From Halostreptopolyspora alba (GTDB taxonomy: Bacteria; Actinomycetota; Actinomycetes; Streptosporangiales; Streptosporangiaceae): a stretch of 64,000 nt of DNA. Location: positions 38,656 through 102,655 of the forward strand of contig RJMB01000020.1 of the NCBI GenBank assembly GCA_003725585.1, written 5' to 3'. Positions 42,264 through 51,426 of the stretch are shown here, one piece after another. How positions within the stretch are numbered: the first letter of the stretch is position 1; each line of letters starts with the position of its first letter. The notes beneath the pieces were generated by a model. That model did not search any database. It was not told the origin of the DNA and worked only from the letters and a program-made list of their open reading frames with translations. Made by a program: the position numbers and the translations under genes.

Positions 42264-43265
42264 GTGCTAAAGAACCGGTCGGGACTGGCCGCGCTCTCGC
42301 TACCACTCAGCCTGGGCCTGCTGGCCTCGTGCAGCCAGCCCGCCGAGCAGACGAACCCGGAGAACCTGTCCATCGCCACCGGAACCACCGCCGGCGTCTT
42401 CCACCCGATCGGTGGCGCGATGGCTGAGGTCATCGACAGTGAGGTGGCCGACGCCAGCGCCACCGCCGAGACGACCGCGGCCTCCGCCGAGAACATGCGG
42501 CTCGTGGGCGAGGGCACCAGCGACATCGGGATCGCCCAGGGCGACGCGGCCTACCAGGCCGTCAACGGCCAGGGCGAGTTCGAGGGCGAGGCCCAGGACG
42601 CCCAGGTCCTGACAGTGCTGTACCCGAACGTGTACCACGCCGTCACGCTACAGTCGATCCACGAGGATCTGGGGTTGGACTGCTTCTCCGACGTCGAGGG
42701 CACCCGATTCTCGGTCGGCGCTCCGGGAAGCGGCAACGAGATCGCGACCGACCTGGTGTTCGACGGCTTGGGCATGACCTTCGACGACGTGGACGTGCAG
42801 CGCTACGCCTACGCCGAGACCGCCAACGCGCTGCGTGAGGACCAGCTCGACGCCGGCTCCTGGGTGGTCGGGGAGAGCCACGCCAGCCTCCTCGAGCTTG
42901 AGGAGACCGATCCCATCCACCTCATCCCCATGTGCGAGGACGAGCAGCAGGCGGTCACCGAGGAGCACGACTTCTACACCCCGCACACCATCGAGGGCGG
43001 TACCTACTCCACCGTCGAGGACGACGTCGAAACCCTGGCGCTGTGGAACGTCGTGGTCGTCAGCCCCGACTTCCCCGAAGAGCTGGGCTACGAGCTGCTC
43101 GACGCGATGTATGCCAACATCGACGACATCTCCCAGGTCTACGAGCCCGGCGCCGAGTACCTCGTTCCCGAGACGATGGCCAACAGCCCGGTGGATCTGC
43201 ACCCGGCCGCCGTCAGCTACGCCGACGACAACGACATCGACATTCCCGACGAGCTGCGTCCCTGA
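42264..43265 (+). CDS. TAXI-family TRAP solute-binding lipoprotein
   Basis: 333 aa. The signal peptide ends in a lipobox, GLLASC with Cys23, so the protein is likely lipid-anchored outside the membrane. TAXI marks: LSIATGTTAGVFHPIGGAMAEVI, SAENMRLVGEGTSDIGIAQGDAAYQAV and RFSVGAPGSGNEIATDLVFDGLG. ATG/GTG choice: the listed GTG 42264 follows ACAGGAG. It is the first gene of a plus-strand unit with the DUF1850 protein six bases downstream and the TRAP permease after it, so these three form a complete TAXI transporter. The acidic residues (many Asp/Glu) are above average. Confidence 0.9.
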   Translation: MLKNRSGLAALSLPLSLGLLASCSQPAEQTNPENLSIATGTTAGVFHPIGGAMAEVIDSEVADASATAETTAASAENMRLVGEGTSDIGIAQGDAAYQAVNGQGEFEGEAQDAQVLTVLYPNVYHAVTLQSIHEDLGLDCFSDVEGTRFSVGAPGSGNEIATDLVFDGLGMTFDDVDVQRYAYAETANALREDQLDAGSWVVGESHASLLELEETDPIHLIPMCEDEQQAVTEEHDFYTPHTIEGGTYSTVEDDVETLALWNVVVVSPDFPEELGYELLDAMYANIDDISQVYEPGAEYLVPETMANSPVDLHPAAVSYADDNDIDIPDELRP

Positions 43266-43271
43266 TCCCCG

Positions 43272-43871
43272 ATGGGGGCGCGAGCAACGTGGGCCCAGAT
43301 CGTGCGCCCGTGGCGAAGGCGGACCCGTGTCGCGCGCCTGCGCCTCATGGGGGTGGCGGCGGCCGGGCTCGCCGCCACCGCCCTCCTCGTTCCGGTCTGG
43401 CCCGCAGTGTCGGTCGAGGCCGAGGATGGCCGGCTGGGTGTCCTCGGCCTCAACCCCGGCGAGAGCTTCACGCTCTCCTTCGTCCACTCGCTCGACAAAC
43501 TACCGGTCGAGGACGTCTACGAGGTCCGTGACGGCCGGATCGTGCAGGAGGCCACCCGGGTTCGGGAGTTCGGCGCCGGCATGGGCCACATCCCGGGACG
43601 GGGTGAGGGACACGCCGAGGGCCAGTGGTGGGTGGTGTCCGGTATCGACGAACCCATCGACGACTTCCGCGTGCTCGTCGGGTCGCCCGAGACCCAACAT
43701 CGCCTGACATTCCCGGACGAGGAGGTCACGCTCAGCCGTTGCTGGTCCGGGGAACGCCTCACCCTCCGGGCGATGCGCCAGTCCACGCTCGAGCGGGTCC
43801 TTCCCGTGGCCGGCCCGCCCTCCTGCGCGCACGGCGCGAAAAATTCCCAGGAAACGAGAGACAATGAGTGA
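43272..43871 (+). CDS. DUF1850 protein of the TAXI-TRAP operon
   Basis: 199 aa with one N-terminal span (LMGVAAAGLAATALLVPVWPAV). The following domain reads LNPGESFTLSFVHSLDKLPVEDVYEVRDGRIVQEATRVREFGAGMG, the pattern of DUF1850, a family usually found beside TAXI TRAP genes. WWVVSGIDEPI and LTLRAMRQ follow. Its function is not established; an accessory or regulatory role in transport is likely. It starts six bases after the binding-protein gene and its stop overlaps the permease start (ATGAGTGA), so the three genes are coupled. Confidence 0.85.
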   Translation: MGARATWAQIVRPWRRRTRVARLRLMGVAAAGLAATALLVPVWPAVSVEAEDGRLGVLGLNPGESFTLSFVHSLDKLPVEDVYEVRDGRIVQEATRVREFGAGMGHIPGRGEGHAEGQWWVVSGIDEPIDDFRVLVGSPETQHRLTFPDEEVTLSRCWSGERLTLRAMRQSTLERVLPVAGPPSCAHGAKNSQETRDNE

Positions 43872-45882
43872 GAACCGGGACGCACCAGCTCCGCCCGCGG
43901 AGGCGCCACCGCTGCCCGACTCCCCCCACAGCGACGAGCCGCCGCTGTGGCGACAGCTCGCGACCGCCCGCTGGGGCGAGGGCCAAGCCGGCCCGGTCAT
44001 GGGGTTCGTGGTGCTCGGGGTGGCGATCGCTCTCAGCGGCTACCAGGTCTACACGGCGCTGTCGCTGAGCCTGGACAGCTACCTGCAACGAGTCATCCAC
44101 CTGATGTTCGTTCTGGTCCTGGTCTTCCTGACGCGGCCGGCGGCCAGGGCCGACTGGGCGCGCCGGTCTCCCATGGCCGTCGTCGACCTGCTGCTGGTGT
44201 GCACCGCCCTACTCGTCAGCCTGTACCCGGTGGTGTTCTTCGGTGACATCGTCACCCGCATTGGGGCGCCGACCGCGCTCGACCTGACCATGGGCACGAT
44301 CGCGATCCTGTTGCTGATCGAGGCGTGTCGACGCGTCATCGGCCTGTTCATGTCGGTGCTGGTCACCGCGTTCCTGGTGTACGCCTGGGTGGGCCCCCTG
44401 CTTCCCGAGATGTTCGCGCACCGGGGGTACACCTTCCAGCGCATCGTGTACCACACCTACCTGTTCCAGGAAGGGATCTACGGGCTGCCGCTGGGAGTCG
44501 CCGCCACCTTCGTTTTCGTGTTCATCCTGTTCGGGGCGCTGCTACAGCAGACCGGGGGCGGCAGCTTCTTCGTCGGACTGGCCTACTGCTTCACCGGGCG
44601 TTTCACTGGCGGCCCGGCGAAGGGCGCCGTCGTGGGCAGCGCGTTCATGGGCTCGGTTTCGGGCAGCGCGATCGCCAATACGGTCACCAGTGGGGCGTTC
44701 ACCATCCCTCTCATGAAGCGCGTGGGCTACAAGCCTCACGAGGCGGGCGGGGTGGAGGCCGCCGCCTCAACAGGGGGACAGGTGCTGCCACCGATCATGG
44801 GCGCGGGCGCGTTCATCATGGCCGAGCGGCTCGGAGTGCCCTACATCGAGATCGTCAAGGTGGCGATCATCCCGGCGCTGATGTACTTCACGGTGGTGTT
44901 CGTCTTCGTCGACATCCTCGCGCGCAAGCGCGGGATCGGCGGGCTTCCGCCGGAGCAGCTGCCGCGACTGCGCACCACCCTGGCCGCCGGATGGCACTTC
45001 CTGGCTCCGTTCGTACTGCTCATCACGCTGTTGCTGAACTACGTCACACCGCTGCGGGCGGGGCTGTACGCGATCGCCCTGTTGTTCGTCGTGGCCATGT
45101 TCCGCGCCGCCAGCCGTCTGAGCTGGCGCGACATCGGCGAGGTGTTCGTGCTCGCGGCGCGCAACACGCTCGGCGTCTCGGTCGCCACCGCCGTCGCGGG
45201 CATCATCGTCGGGATGGTCGGGCTGACCGGGCTCGGTCTCGCGCTGTCGAGCGCCATGCTCAGCCTCGCCGGCGGCAGCCTCCTGGCGACCCTGGTGATG
45301 GTGGCGCTCGCTTCCCTCATCCTCGGGCTGGGGCTACCCGTGACGGCCGCCTATATCGTGCTGATCGTGCTGGCGGGACCGGCCCTGCAGGATCTCGGTA
45401 TCGCGCTGATCGTGGCCCACATGATCGTCTACTGGCTGAGCCAGGACTCCAACGTCACCCCACCGGTGGCGCTGGCCGCGTTCTCCGCGTCCGGGATCTC
45501 GGGATCCGACCCGATGCGCACCGGTGTCAGCGCGTGGAAGTTCGCCAAGGGGCTCTATCTGATTCCGCTGCTCATGGCCTACTCCCCGCTGCTGCTGAAC
45601 GGTACCCCCGGCGAGGTCGTCTGGGCGGTGGTCAGCGGCATGGTCGGCCTGGTGGCGGCGGCGGTGGCGTTGGAGGGCTTCATGCGACGGCGAACCCTGC
45701 TGGTGGAACGTGTGGGCCTCATCGCCGCGACCCTGCTGATCCTCCACCCCGAAACCTGGACTGATATCGCCGGCATGGCGCTGGCCACGACCCTGTTCGC
45801 CGTCCAGTTCCTCGGACGCGGGAACTCCGCCATCGCGGCCGAGCCCGCGTCCGACTCGTCCCCCGTGGGGAGCCCGGCCTGA
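43864..45882 (+). CDS. TRAP transporter fused permease (DctQ-DctM)
   Basis: 672 aa, the usual 4TM-12TM fusion of TAXI systems. The first spans (VMGFVVLGVAIALSGYQVYTAL and following) are the DctQ-like part. The DctM part has FVFVFILFGALLQQTGGGSFFVGLAYCFTGRFTGGPAKGAVVGSAFMGSVSGSAIANTVTSGAFTIPLMKRVGY, the hallmark of the family, and LGLPVTAAYIVLIVLAGPAL and WLSQDSNVTPPVALAAF. It uses an ion gradient to import a substrate from the binding protein. It ends the operon, with a strong terminator 23 bases after the stop. The second TAXI binding protein (41095) may share this permease. Confidence 0.93.
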   Translation: MSENRDAPAPPAEAPPLPDSPHSDEPPLWRQLATARWGEGQAGPVMGFVVLGVAIALSGYQVYTALSLSLDSYLQRVIHLMFVLVLVFLTRPAARADWARRSPMAVVDLLLVCTALLVSLYPVVFFGDIVTRIGAPTALDLTMGTIAILLLIEACRRVIGLFMSVLVTAFLVYAWVGPLLPEMFAHRGYTFQRIVYHTYLFQEGIYGLPLGVAATFVFVFILFGALLQQTGGGSFFVGLAYCFTGRFTGGPAKGAVVGSAFMGSVSGSAIANTVTSGAFTIPLMKRVGYKPHEAGGVEAAASTGGQVLPPIMGAGAFIMAERLGVPYIEIVKVAIIPALMYFTVVFVFVDILARKRGIGGLPPEQLPRLRTTLAAGWHFLAPFVLLITLLLNYVTPLRAGLYAIALLFVVAMFRAASRLSWRDIGEVFVLAARNTLGVSVATAVAGIIVGMVGLTGLGLALSSAMLSLAGGSLLATLVMVALASLILGLGLPVTAAYIVLIVLAGPALQDLGIALIVAHMIVYWLSQDSNVTPPVALAAFSASGISGSDPMRTGVSAWKFAKGLYLIPLLMAYSPLLLNGTPGEVVWAVVSGMVGLVAAAVALEGFMRRRTLLVERVGLIAATLLILHPETWTDIAGMALATTLFAVQFLGRGNSAIAAEPASDSSPVGSPA

Positions 45883-45904
45883 GCACCACCGTGGCCGGGT
45901 CGAC

Positions 45905-45944
45905 GGTCCGGCTCGCCGCTGTGCCCCCCGCGGCGAGCCGGACC
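45905..45944. terminator. 15-bp perfect bidirectional terminator
   Basis: GGTCCGGCTCGCCGC (45905-45919) pairs with GCGGCGAGCCGGACC (45930-45944), loop of 10 bases. It separates the TRAP permease from the convergent lipoprotein gene ending at 45974. Confidence 0.85.
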
Positions 45945-45973
45945 GGCCAGCCACGCGCGTGACACGGCCGGCC

Positions 45974-46600
45974 CTACTCCATGCTGCCCTCGACCGATCC
46001 GGTGAGCTTGGTCCCGGCCTCGTAGGCGATGCAGATCACCTCGTAGTCGCCGGCCTCCCAACCCTCCTCCACGGGGGTGAAATGCCCCGTGTTGTAGATG
46101 GAATCGATCCACGGGACACCGATGTAGTCCTCGAACACGCGTCCCGTGCACAGCTCCTCGGCTTCCGAGGAGACGACGTCGTCGCCCGGGTACGGGCGGC
46201 CGCTCTCGAGCTCCTCGATCGCGATGACCTCGGAGTCGTGCGGCTCCGAGCAGTCCACGACGGGCATCTCCGTGACCCCGCCCTCGGCTGTGGTCGCGGA
46301 CTCGTCGTTGACGCAGTCCCCCACGCGGAGGTCGAAGATGTCGCGGGTATCCCCGGAGGCGGGCTCCTCTCCCGTGGTACCGCCCCCTCCGGTGTCACCA
46401 CTTCCGGTGTCACCGCCTCCGGTGTCACCGCCTTCGTCGTCGTTCGTCCGCTCCGAGCCGGAGGGCGGAGGCGATCCCTCCGCCGCGACCTCGGCCAGAC
46501 GCTGGGCGATACCGCAGGAGGAGAGAACCATCACCGCGCTGAGCGCGACGACCCCCGTAGCGGCGGGGCGCAGACAGGGGCGAAGCGAGTCGGAAAGCAA
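45974..46600 (-). CDS. Septum-formation-domain lipoprotein
   Basis: A lipoprotein of about 208 aa: a hydrophobic start (GVVALSAVMVLSSCG, lipobox LSSC), then a Gly/Thr/Asp-rich repetitive stretch (GGDTGGGDTGSGDTGGGG), and a domain with FDLRVGDCVND, VVDCSEPHDSEVIA and CTGRVFEDYIGV. The last matches the Septum_form (PF13845) pattern, with paired cysteines. The real start is uncertain. TTG 46600 or TTG 46603, next to GGAG, gives a normal signal peptide; the open frame extends to 46747. Role unknown; envelope location is likely. Confidence 0.75.
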   Translation of the reverse strand: MLSDSLRPCLRPAATGVVALSAVMVLSSCGIAQRLAEVAAEGSPPPSGSERTNDDEGGDTGGGDTGSGDTGGGGTTGEEPASGDTRDIFDLRVGDCVNDESATTAEGGVTEMPVVDCSEPHDSEVIAIEELESGRPYPGDDVVSSEAEELCTGRVFEDYIGVPWIDSIYNTGHFTPVEEGWEAGDYEVICIAYEAGTKLTGSVEGSME

Positions 46601-46805
46601 CAACTGCTCCAGGTTGACATATCGGGGAAACGCCCACGGACCCTGTGGACCGCCGGCCCGACGGGCCGGCGCACCCTCCTCGTGGGCTAGCTCAAGGGTT
46701 CGATGGTCACAGCCCTCCCCTGGTTCCCACCCATGCCGACATATCACTCAAAGTAATGAAATCCGGAACAAAAGCTACGCGCCGCATCCGGACGGTGATC
46801 ACCAG

Positions 46806-48377
46806 CTACTCGATCTCCAGCTCGGTGAACTCGCCGAACGGTCCCGCGGTCAGCGTGAGGCCGCCGGCGTCGGGGGAAGGCGCCGGGTACACCGCGAACA
46901 GGCGACGGGTGTCGCCACCTCCAACGTTGAAGGTATGCTCCGCGAAGTCCTGGTACTCGTCCCCGTGGCTGAGGACGAGCGGGTAACGGGTGAGGCCCTC
47001 GTCGGGCTCGACCAACCGGACTCCACCCAGGCTCTCGGAACGGCCGCCGCCACCCCGCAACGCCTCGTCGCCACCGAGGTCGGGCATCGCCTTCTCCTCG
47101 CCCGTGTTCGTGACGTCAAGGACCGCCAGCACGTGGGCGCCGTCGCGCCGCAGCGGGAAGACGTCGAGCTGGAAACCGTCGTGTTCCCTGGTCGCCACCG
47201 GCTCCTCGAAGGGCCGGAACCGGGCCGGCTCGCCAACGTGGCGCTCGGCGGCCGCGAGGGCGCTCCGGCCGCCCTCGGCGTCCTCTGCGGAGGGTGCTGC
47301 GGCCTCGTAGGAGATCTCCACGCGACGGTTGGCCCGACGGGCCTCCTCGTCATCGTCGCCGCCCTCCTCGGCGACCGGCTCGTCACTGCCCTTCCCGGAG
47401 ACCTCGGCGTCGAAGTCGTCCCCGAGCTCCGGCTCCAGCTCCTCGGCCACCACCTTCGCGCGCCGCTGTGACAGTTCCTGGTTGTAGTCGTCATCGCCCA
47501 CACCGTCGGTGTGCCCGGTGATCACGAGAGTGCCCCCGCCGCCGGGCGCGGCGTTGCGCCGGATGGTCTCGCCGGTGTCGGCCAGCACCTCACCGGCCTC
47601 CTCGGTGAGGTCCGACTCGTCGAACTCGAAGAGCACGTCGGCGTCGAGCGCAACGGTCTCGTCGTCGCCCTCACGGGTGAGCGACGCGTCCGCCCCCTCC
47701 ACGTACCCGTGGGTGTCCAGCACGTGCTCTTGGGCGTCGCCGTCCGGCTCACGCAGTGGCCGGGTCAGTGTCGCTCCCGGCTCCGGATCGGAGTCGAGCT
47801 CCTCGACCTCCGTCCCGTCCACGGCGAGGTCCGGTTCGGGCCGATGCTCGTCGACGTGGGTGACGGGGATTCCCGGCATCGCGCCCACTCCGAATCCGAA
47901 GAAGGTAACCGTGTCGACGTCCTCGGGCACGGCCGGGTAGTACAGCCGCAGCTCGTTGTGTACACCCTCGAAGAACGGAACATCCCCGTCAGTGTCGCTG
48001 CCGTACCGGGTGGCACCGGAGTCGGTGGGCTCACCGTCGATCAGGGGCCAGTACAGCTCTCCCCCAACCGGGTCGAAGAGGACCGGAGTGGCTCCGCGGT
48101 AGTTCACCCGATCGACCTTCTCCCCCTGGTTCGTCATCGTGAGATGGACAGCCGTGGCCCCCTCGGTACGCTCCACTGCATCGATCTCCAACTCGTGGTG
48201 CAGGTTCTCGCCCAGGTTGTTGGGAATCGTGCCCTCGGCGACGAAACCGTCGGCGGGGGTCCCCGTCTCGCCTCCCCCGTTACCGGGTTCACCTCCGTTG
48301 GAGGGAGAGCATCCCGCGGCCCCCAGCACGCCAAGTGTGAGCCCGGCGGCGAGCGCGGTTCGCGTACGTCGATCCAT
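46806..48377 (-). CDS. OmpA-family lipoprotein
   Basis: 523 aa. Signal peptide with lipobox LGAAGC (Cys23), followed by a Gly-rich linker, an N-terminal beta-domain, an OmpA-C peptidoglycan-binding domain and an extra C-terminal domain. OmpA-C marks are ALDADVLFEFDESDLTEEAGEVLAD, ITGHTDGVGDDDYNQELSQRRAKVV and ANRRVEISY (about residues 235-360). The last 130 residues are beta-rich and unfamiliar. It is strongly acidic. In a Gram-positive actinomycete it is probably wall-anchored through peptidoglycan. The ATG has AGGAG only two or three bases upstream, closer than usual. Confidence 0.87.
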   Translation of the reverse strand: MDRRTRTALAAGLTLGVLGAAGCSPSNGGEPGNGGGETGTPADGFVAEGTIPNNLGENLHHELEIDAVERTEGATAVHLTMTNQGEKVDRVNYRGATPVLFDPVGGELYWPLIDGEPTDSGATRYGSDTDGDVPFFEGVHNELRLYYPAVPEDVDTVTFFGFGVGAMPGIPVTHVDEHRPEPDLAVDGTEVEELDSDPEPGATLTRPLREPDGDAQEHVLDTHGYVEGADASLTREGDDETVALDADVLFEFDESDLTEEAGEVLADTGETIRRNAAPGGGGTLVITGHTDGVGDDDYNQELSQRRAKVVAEELEPELGDDFDAEVSGKGSDEPVAEEGGDDDEEARRANRRVEISYEAAAPSAEDAEGGRSALAAAERHVGEPARFRPFEEPVATREHDGFQLDVFPLRRDGAHVLAVLDVTNTGEEKAMPDLGGDEALRGGGGRSESLGGVRLVEPDEGLTRYPLVLSHGDEYQDFAEHTFNVGGGDTRRLFAVYPAPSPDAGGLTLTAGPFGEFTELEIE

Positions 48378-48542
48378 GACTCCTCATGTCTGCGGGGGTA
48401 CCGGCCTCTCGTGACCGCCAGCGCGTGTCGGTGGCACGTCCCGATATGTGTCCCGGTGGATCGTAGCCGCGCCACCACCGAATATCAGGGCAACGGCCGG
48501 ATACGGTCGCCCGTGGCCGGACACGGTCAGGAGCCGGGCGCG

Positions 48543-48576
48543 AAAAAGGGCCGACCCCCTGTTGGGAGTCGGCCCT
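48543..48576 (-). terminator. Intrinsic terminator of tRNA-Ala
   Basis: On the minus strand a stem of 12-13 bp (AGGGCCGAC-TCCC with GGGG-GTCGGCCCT, one G-U pair) is followed by TTTTT. It begins ten bases after the tRNA 3' end. Confidence 0.9.
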
Positions 48577-48585
48577 CACCCTCGG

Positions 48586-48659
48586 TGGAGCTGCGGGGAT
48601 TTGAACCCCGGACCCTCTCGATGCGAACGAGATGCGCTACCGGACTGCGCCACAGCCCC
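48586..48659 (-). tRNA. tRNA-Ala (anticodon CGC)
   Basis: A 74-nucleotide cloverleaf on the minus strand: acceptor GGGGCTG/CAGCTCC, anticodon arm TCTCG-TTCGCAT-CGAGA with anticodon CGC, and T arm CGGGG-TTCAAAT-CCCCG. Discriminator A, no encoded CCA. A strong intrinsic terminator follows. Confidence 0.95.
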
Positions 48660-48733
48660 TTGAAGACGCTCCCCATCGTAACAGGCCGTACCACGTGCTC
48701 CGAACGGATTCCCGCCACGGCCGGCCATCGCGG

Positions 48734-49477
48734 TCAGTCCCCCGCGGCGCGGAGCTGGGCGTCCTCGTACTGGTCGTAGACCTGGTTACGGCGCGACATG
48801 AGCTCGATGACCTCGGCCTCGCGGGCCGCCTCAGCGTCCCGCCGGGCGTGGGCGTCGGCACGCAGCCGCTGCCGGTAGCGCGCCTCGGCGACGCGACGCT
48901 CCGCGTCGATCTTGGCGGCCTCGCGCAGCAGGGCGAGGTGGCCCAGCAGGAGCACGGCCGGCGGCGCCAGCACCCACCACGGGCCCAGTCCCAGGGACAC
49001 CGCGATCCCGGTTCCGACCAGCAGCAGCACCAGACCCGATGTTCGGCGCCGCCGTCGCGCGATGACGCGTGCCCGGCTCACACGCGCACGCGCGGGTGGG
49101 GGCACGGGCTCGGAGCGGGTGAACACGGCGGTGTCGGACGCGTCATCGTCCGCGCCGCGTGGCGCCGGACCGTCGGGCCGCCGTGCGGTGCCCGCCTCCA
49201 CGCCGGCACCCCCGCCGCGCGGCGCCCGCCTCCGAGTGGGGGCGGGCGCCGGGCCGAACTCGTCGTCGTGCTCGTCTGCCTGGTCCTCCTCGTCGAGGTC
49301 CTCGAACTCCGCGGCCTCCTCATCGAGGTCCTCGTCGTCCTCGCTCGGCACACCGCCCTGCTCCGTCCGGCGCACCGGACCAATGACGGGGTCAGCGGTG
49401 TCCCGGCGCAGCAGCATCGGCACGAGCACGATCAGCCAGACGACCACGATGGCCAGGTACAGAGGAGAGCTTCCCAT
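48734..49477 (-). CDS. sepX: Divisome protein SepX/GlpR-like
   Basis: 247 aa. One N-terminal span (LYLAIVVVWLIVLVPMLLRRD), a long acidic region (EDDEDLDEEAAEFEDLDEEDQADEHDDE), two further hydrophobic segments (SGLVLLLVGTGIAVSLGLG and WWVLAPPAVLLLGHLAL) and a charged helical tail ending YDQYEDAQLRAAG. This matches the actinobacterial SepX/GlpR family, a membrane protein of the cell-division machinery in Streptomyces. The locus order galU-moeA-moaC-rimJ-sepX also matches. ATG 49477 is chosen; the frame is open to 49498. It is the last gene of that series. Confidence 0.85.
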   Translation of the reverse strand: MGSSPLYLAIVVVWLIVLVPMLLRRDTADPVIGPVRRTEQGGVPSEDDEDLDEEAAEFEDLDEEDQADEHDDEFGPAPAPTRRRAPRGGGAGVEAGTARRPDGPAPRGADDDASDTAVFTRSEPVPPPARARVSRARVIARRRRRTSGLVLLLVGTGIAVSLGLGPWWVLAPPAVLLLGHLALLREAAKIDAERRVAEARYRQRLRADAHARRDAEAAREAEVIELMSRRNQVYDQYEDAQLRAAGD

Positions 49478-49960
49478 CACCCCTCCTCGTACCGCCACGA
49501 ACCGTTAGGCACTTCGTAACGCTCCCGCGACACCGAGGCCCGAGCCCGGCGTGTGTCGCGGCTCGCCCCGCGGCTCCGTCTCCCCGCGGCCACGACCCGA
49601 CGTCCACGCCCTCCGAGGCTCCGCCCGCCCTCCGGCGCTCCCCATACGCCATGTGCGGGTTTGGCCGGCATCACTGATGCGTCTACGTTCCGCACCGTAC
49701 GACCCTGTGTCCGGAATTGCGCAGTATTCGGTCCGGAGTGTCGCGAGATTGCAGTCTTTCCTCTTCTTTCTTCAGCCAGCACCGCCACGGCAGGAATTGC
49801 GATCGTGCCCGATCAATGTCGGCGCGAAAGAGCGAGCCACCAGGGTCGCGCCGGAGCGGAACCCCCATCTGCCGTCAGGCGATTATCCCTCCAACGCGGC
49901 GGTACGACCCCGCGTTTCCATGGCACTCGTCACTCGCCGTCCAGGGGTTTCTCGTCCCCT
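49478..49960. other. Intergenic region between rimJ and sepX
   Basis: About 480 bases. The segment 49700-49800 is pyrimidine-rich and lower in GC (GTCTTTCCTCTTCTTTCTTC at 49755-49774). Several open frames cross the region in all frames, none with a conserved look. The sepX promoter is presumably in the right-hand part. Confidence 0.4.
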
Positions 49961-50650
49961 TCAGGACCATCCGGATTGTGAACGGGGCGGACCCGACATG
50001 TCGCCGGGCGCGGAACCGCCATCCGGCGGGGTGCCGCTCCCCCGATCGCGTACACGGCGCCAGTGTGCGAGCAACCCTTCGGGAAGGTCCTCAACGGTGA
50101 GGGCGTAGCCGATGTGGTCGCGCCAGGCGCCGTCGATGTGTAGCTGACGCCTGCGCACCCCCTCCTCACGGAACCCCAGCTTTTCGGCGACTCTCCTGCT
50201 CGCCTGGTTCTCCGGCCGAATGTTGGCCTCGATCCGGTGCAGTCCCACGGTGAAGAAGCAGTGGTCGACCGCCATCGCGACCGCTGTCGGGGTGATCCCG
50301 TGTCCGGCGTAGGCGCTGTCGATCCAGTAGCCCACCTGGGCGGAACGGGCCGAGCCCCACACGATCGCCCCCACCGTCAGCTGACCGGCGAACGCCCCTT
50401 CGTGGGTGATCGCCCACGGCATCGCGACTCCCTGCCGACCCTCCCTGCGGACCGCCTGAATCATCGCGATATAGGGGGTGATGCTCGACGAACGCAGGGG
50501 CATCTCGGGATGCGTCGGCTCCCACGGGCGGAGCCACTCGGTGTTGCGGACCCGCGCCGCCCGAAGAGCCCCCGCGTCGCGGAGCCGCACCGGGCGCAGG
50601 CCGACCGCCCCCTCGTTCAGGGTGACCGGCCAGCCACTTCTCCGACTCAC
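49961..50650 (-). CDS. RimJ/RimL-like GNAT N-acetyltransferase
   Basis: 229 aa. GNAT fold marks: LRPVRLRDAGALRAARVRN at the start, VGYWIDSAYAGHGITPTAVAMAVDHCFFTVGLHRIEANIRPENQASRRVAEKLGFREEGV (CoA site and the RxxNxxS-like end), then IGYALTVEDLPEGLL. Family members acetylate N-termini of ribosomal proteins, but substrate specificity cannot be read. GTG 50650 follows AGGGACAGG; the frame is open to 50767. It is 239 bases downstream of mog. The position between the molybdenum cofactor genes and sepX is conserved in related actinobacteria (recall). Confidence 0.85.
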   Translation of the reverse strand: MSRRSGWPVTLNEGAVGLRPVRLRDAGALRAARVRNTEWLRPWEPTHPEMPLRSSSITPYIAMIQAVRREGRQGVAMPWAITHEGAFAGQLTVGAIVWGSARSAQVGYWIDSAYAGHGITPTAVAMAVDHCFFTVGLHRIEANIRPENQASRRVAEKLGFREEGVRRRQLHIDGAWRDHIGYALTVEDLPEGLLAHWRRVRDRGSGTPPDGGSAPGDMSGPPRSQSGWS

Positions 50651-50889
50651 TGCCTGTCCCTTTCGACACATCCGGGACCATCGGAGACCCGGGGGTGACA
50701 ACGTATGTCGACGGGGCGCATGGTGGCGATTCCTCCCCTGGGGTCCCAATGCCCAGTATTCCACCATCCGCGCCGGAAGACCGCCTCACCAGTCCGTGAA
50801 CCCCGAGATCATCGACCGGCCACACGCGGTCCTCCTCCGGGCGGCGGGCGGGGCGCGCCTCGCCGCGCTCCCGGGCACGCCGCGCCGGC

Positions 50890-51426
50890 TCAGCCCGGCG
50901 AGGCCGGGTGGTCACCCCCGCGCATCTGGTCCACGGCATGCGCGAGGATCGGGCCCAGTACCGCCATACCGTCGCGGACACCGCCGCTGGATCCGGGCAG
51001 GTTGACGACGAGCATCCGGCGCCCCTCGCTCTCGGCGACCCCCGCCAATCCGCGGGAGAGAACCGCGGTGGGAACGCCCTTCTCCCGTCCGGCGGCGCGG
51101 AGCGCCTCGGCGATCCCCGGGACCTCGTAGCGCAGCATCGCGCGGGTGACCTCGGGGGTCTCGTCGTGCGGGTTGAGCCCCGTACCCCCGGTGGTGATGG
51201 CCGCGTCGTAGCCCTCGTGCAACGCCCGGCGCAGGGCGTCGGCGACCGGTGGGCCGTCAGGCACCACCCAGGGGCCGACGGTACGGTAGCCGGACTCGCG
51301 CAGCATCTCCGCCAGAACCGGACCGGAGCGGTCCGGGTAGACGCCGGCGGAGGCCCGGTTGGACACGGTGATCACGGCCGCGGTGCGGATCCGCTCGCCC
51401 TCCGGGGAAGTGGGTGCCACGCTCAT
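50890..51426 (-). CDS. mog: Molybdopterin adenylyltransferase Mog/MoaB
   Basis: 178 aa. Adenylates molybdopterin before metal insertion by MoeA. Motifs: AAVITVSNRASAGVYPDRSGP, TTGGTGLNPHDETPEVTRAML and LVVNLPGSSGGVRDGMAVLGPILAHAVDQM. ATG 51426 overlaps the moaC stop as ATGA, with GGAGGT four to five bases upstream; ATG 51441 would add five residues. Translation is therefore coupled to moaC. The cofactor pathway here has moeA, moaC and mog; moaA, moaD and moaE are not in the window. Confidence 0.93.
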   Translation of the reverse strand: MSVAPTSPEGERIRTAAVITVSNRASAGVYPDRSGPVLAEMLRESGYRTVGPWVVPDGPPVADALRRALHEGYDAAITTGGTGLNPHDETPEVTRAMLRYEVPGIAEALRAAGREKGVPTAVLSRGLAGVAESEGRRMLVVNLPGSSGGVRDGMAVLGPILAHAVDQMRGGDHPASPG

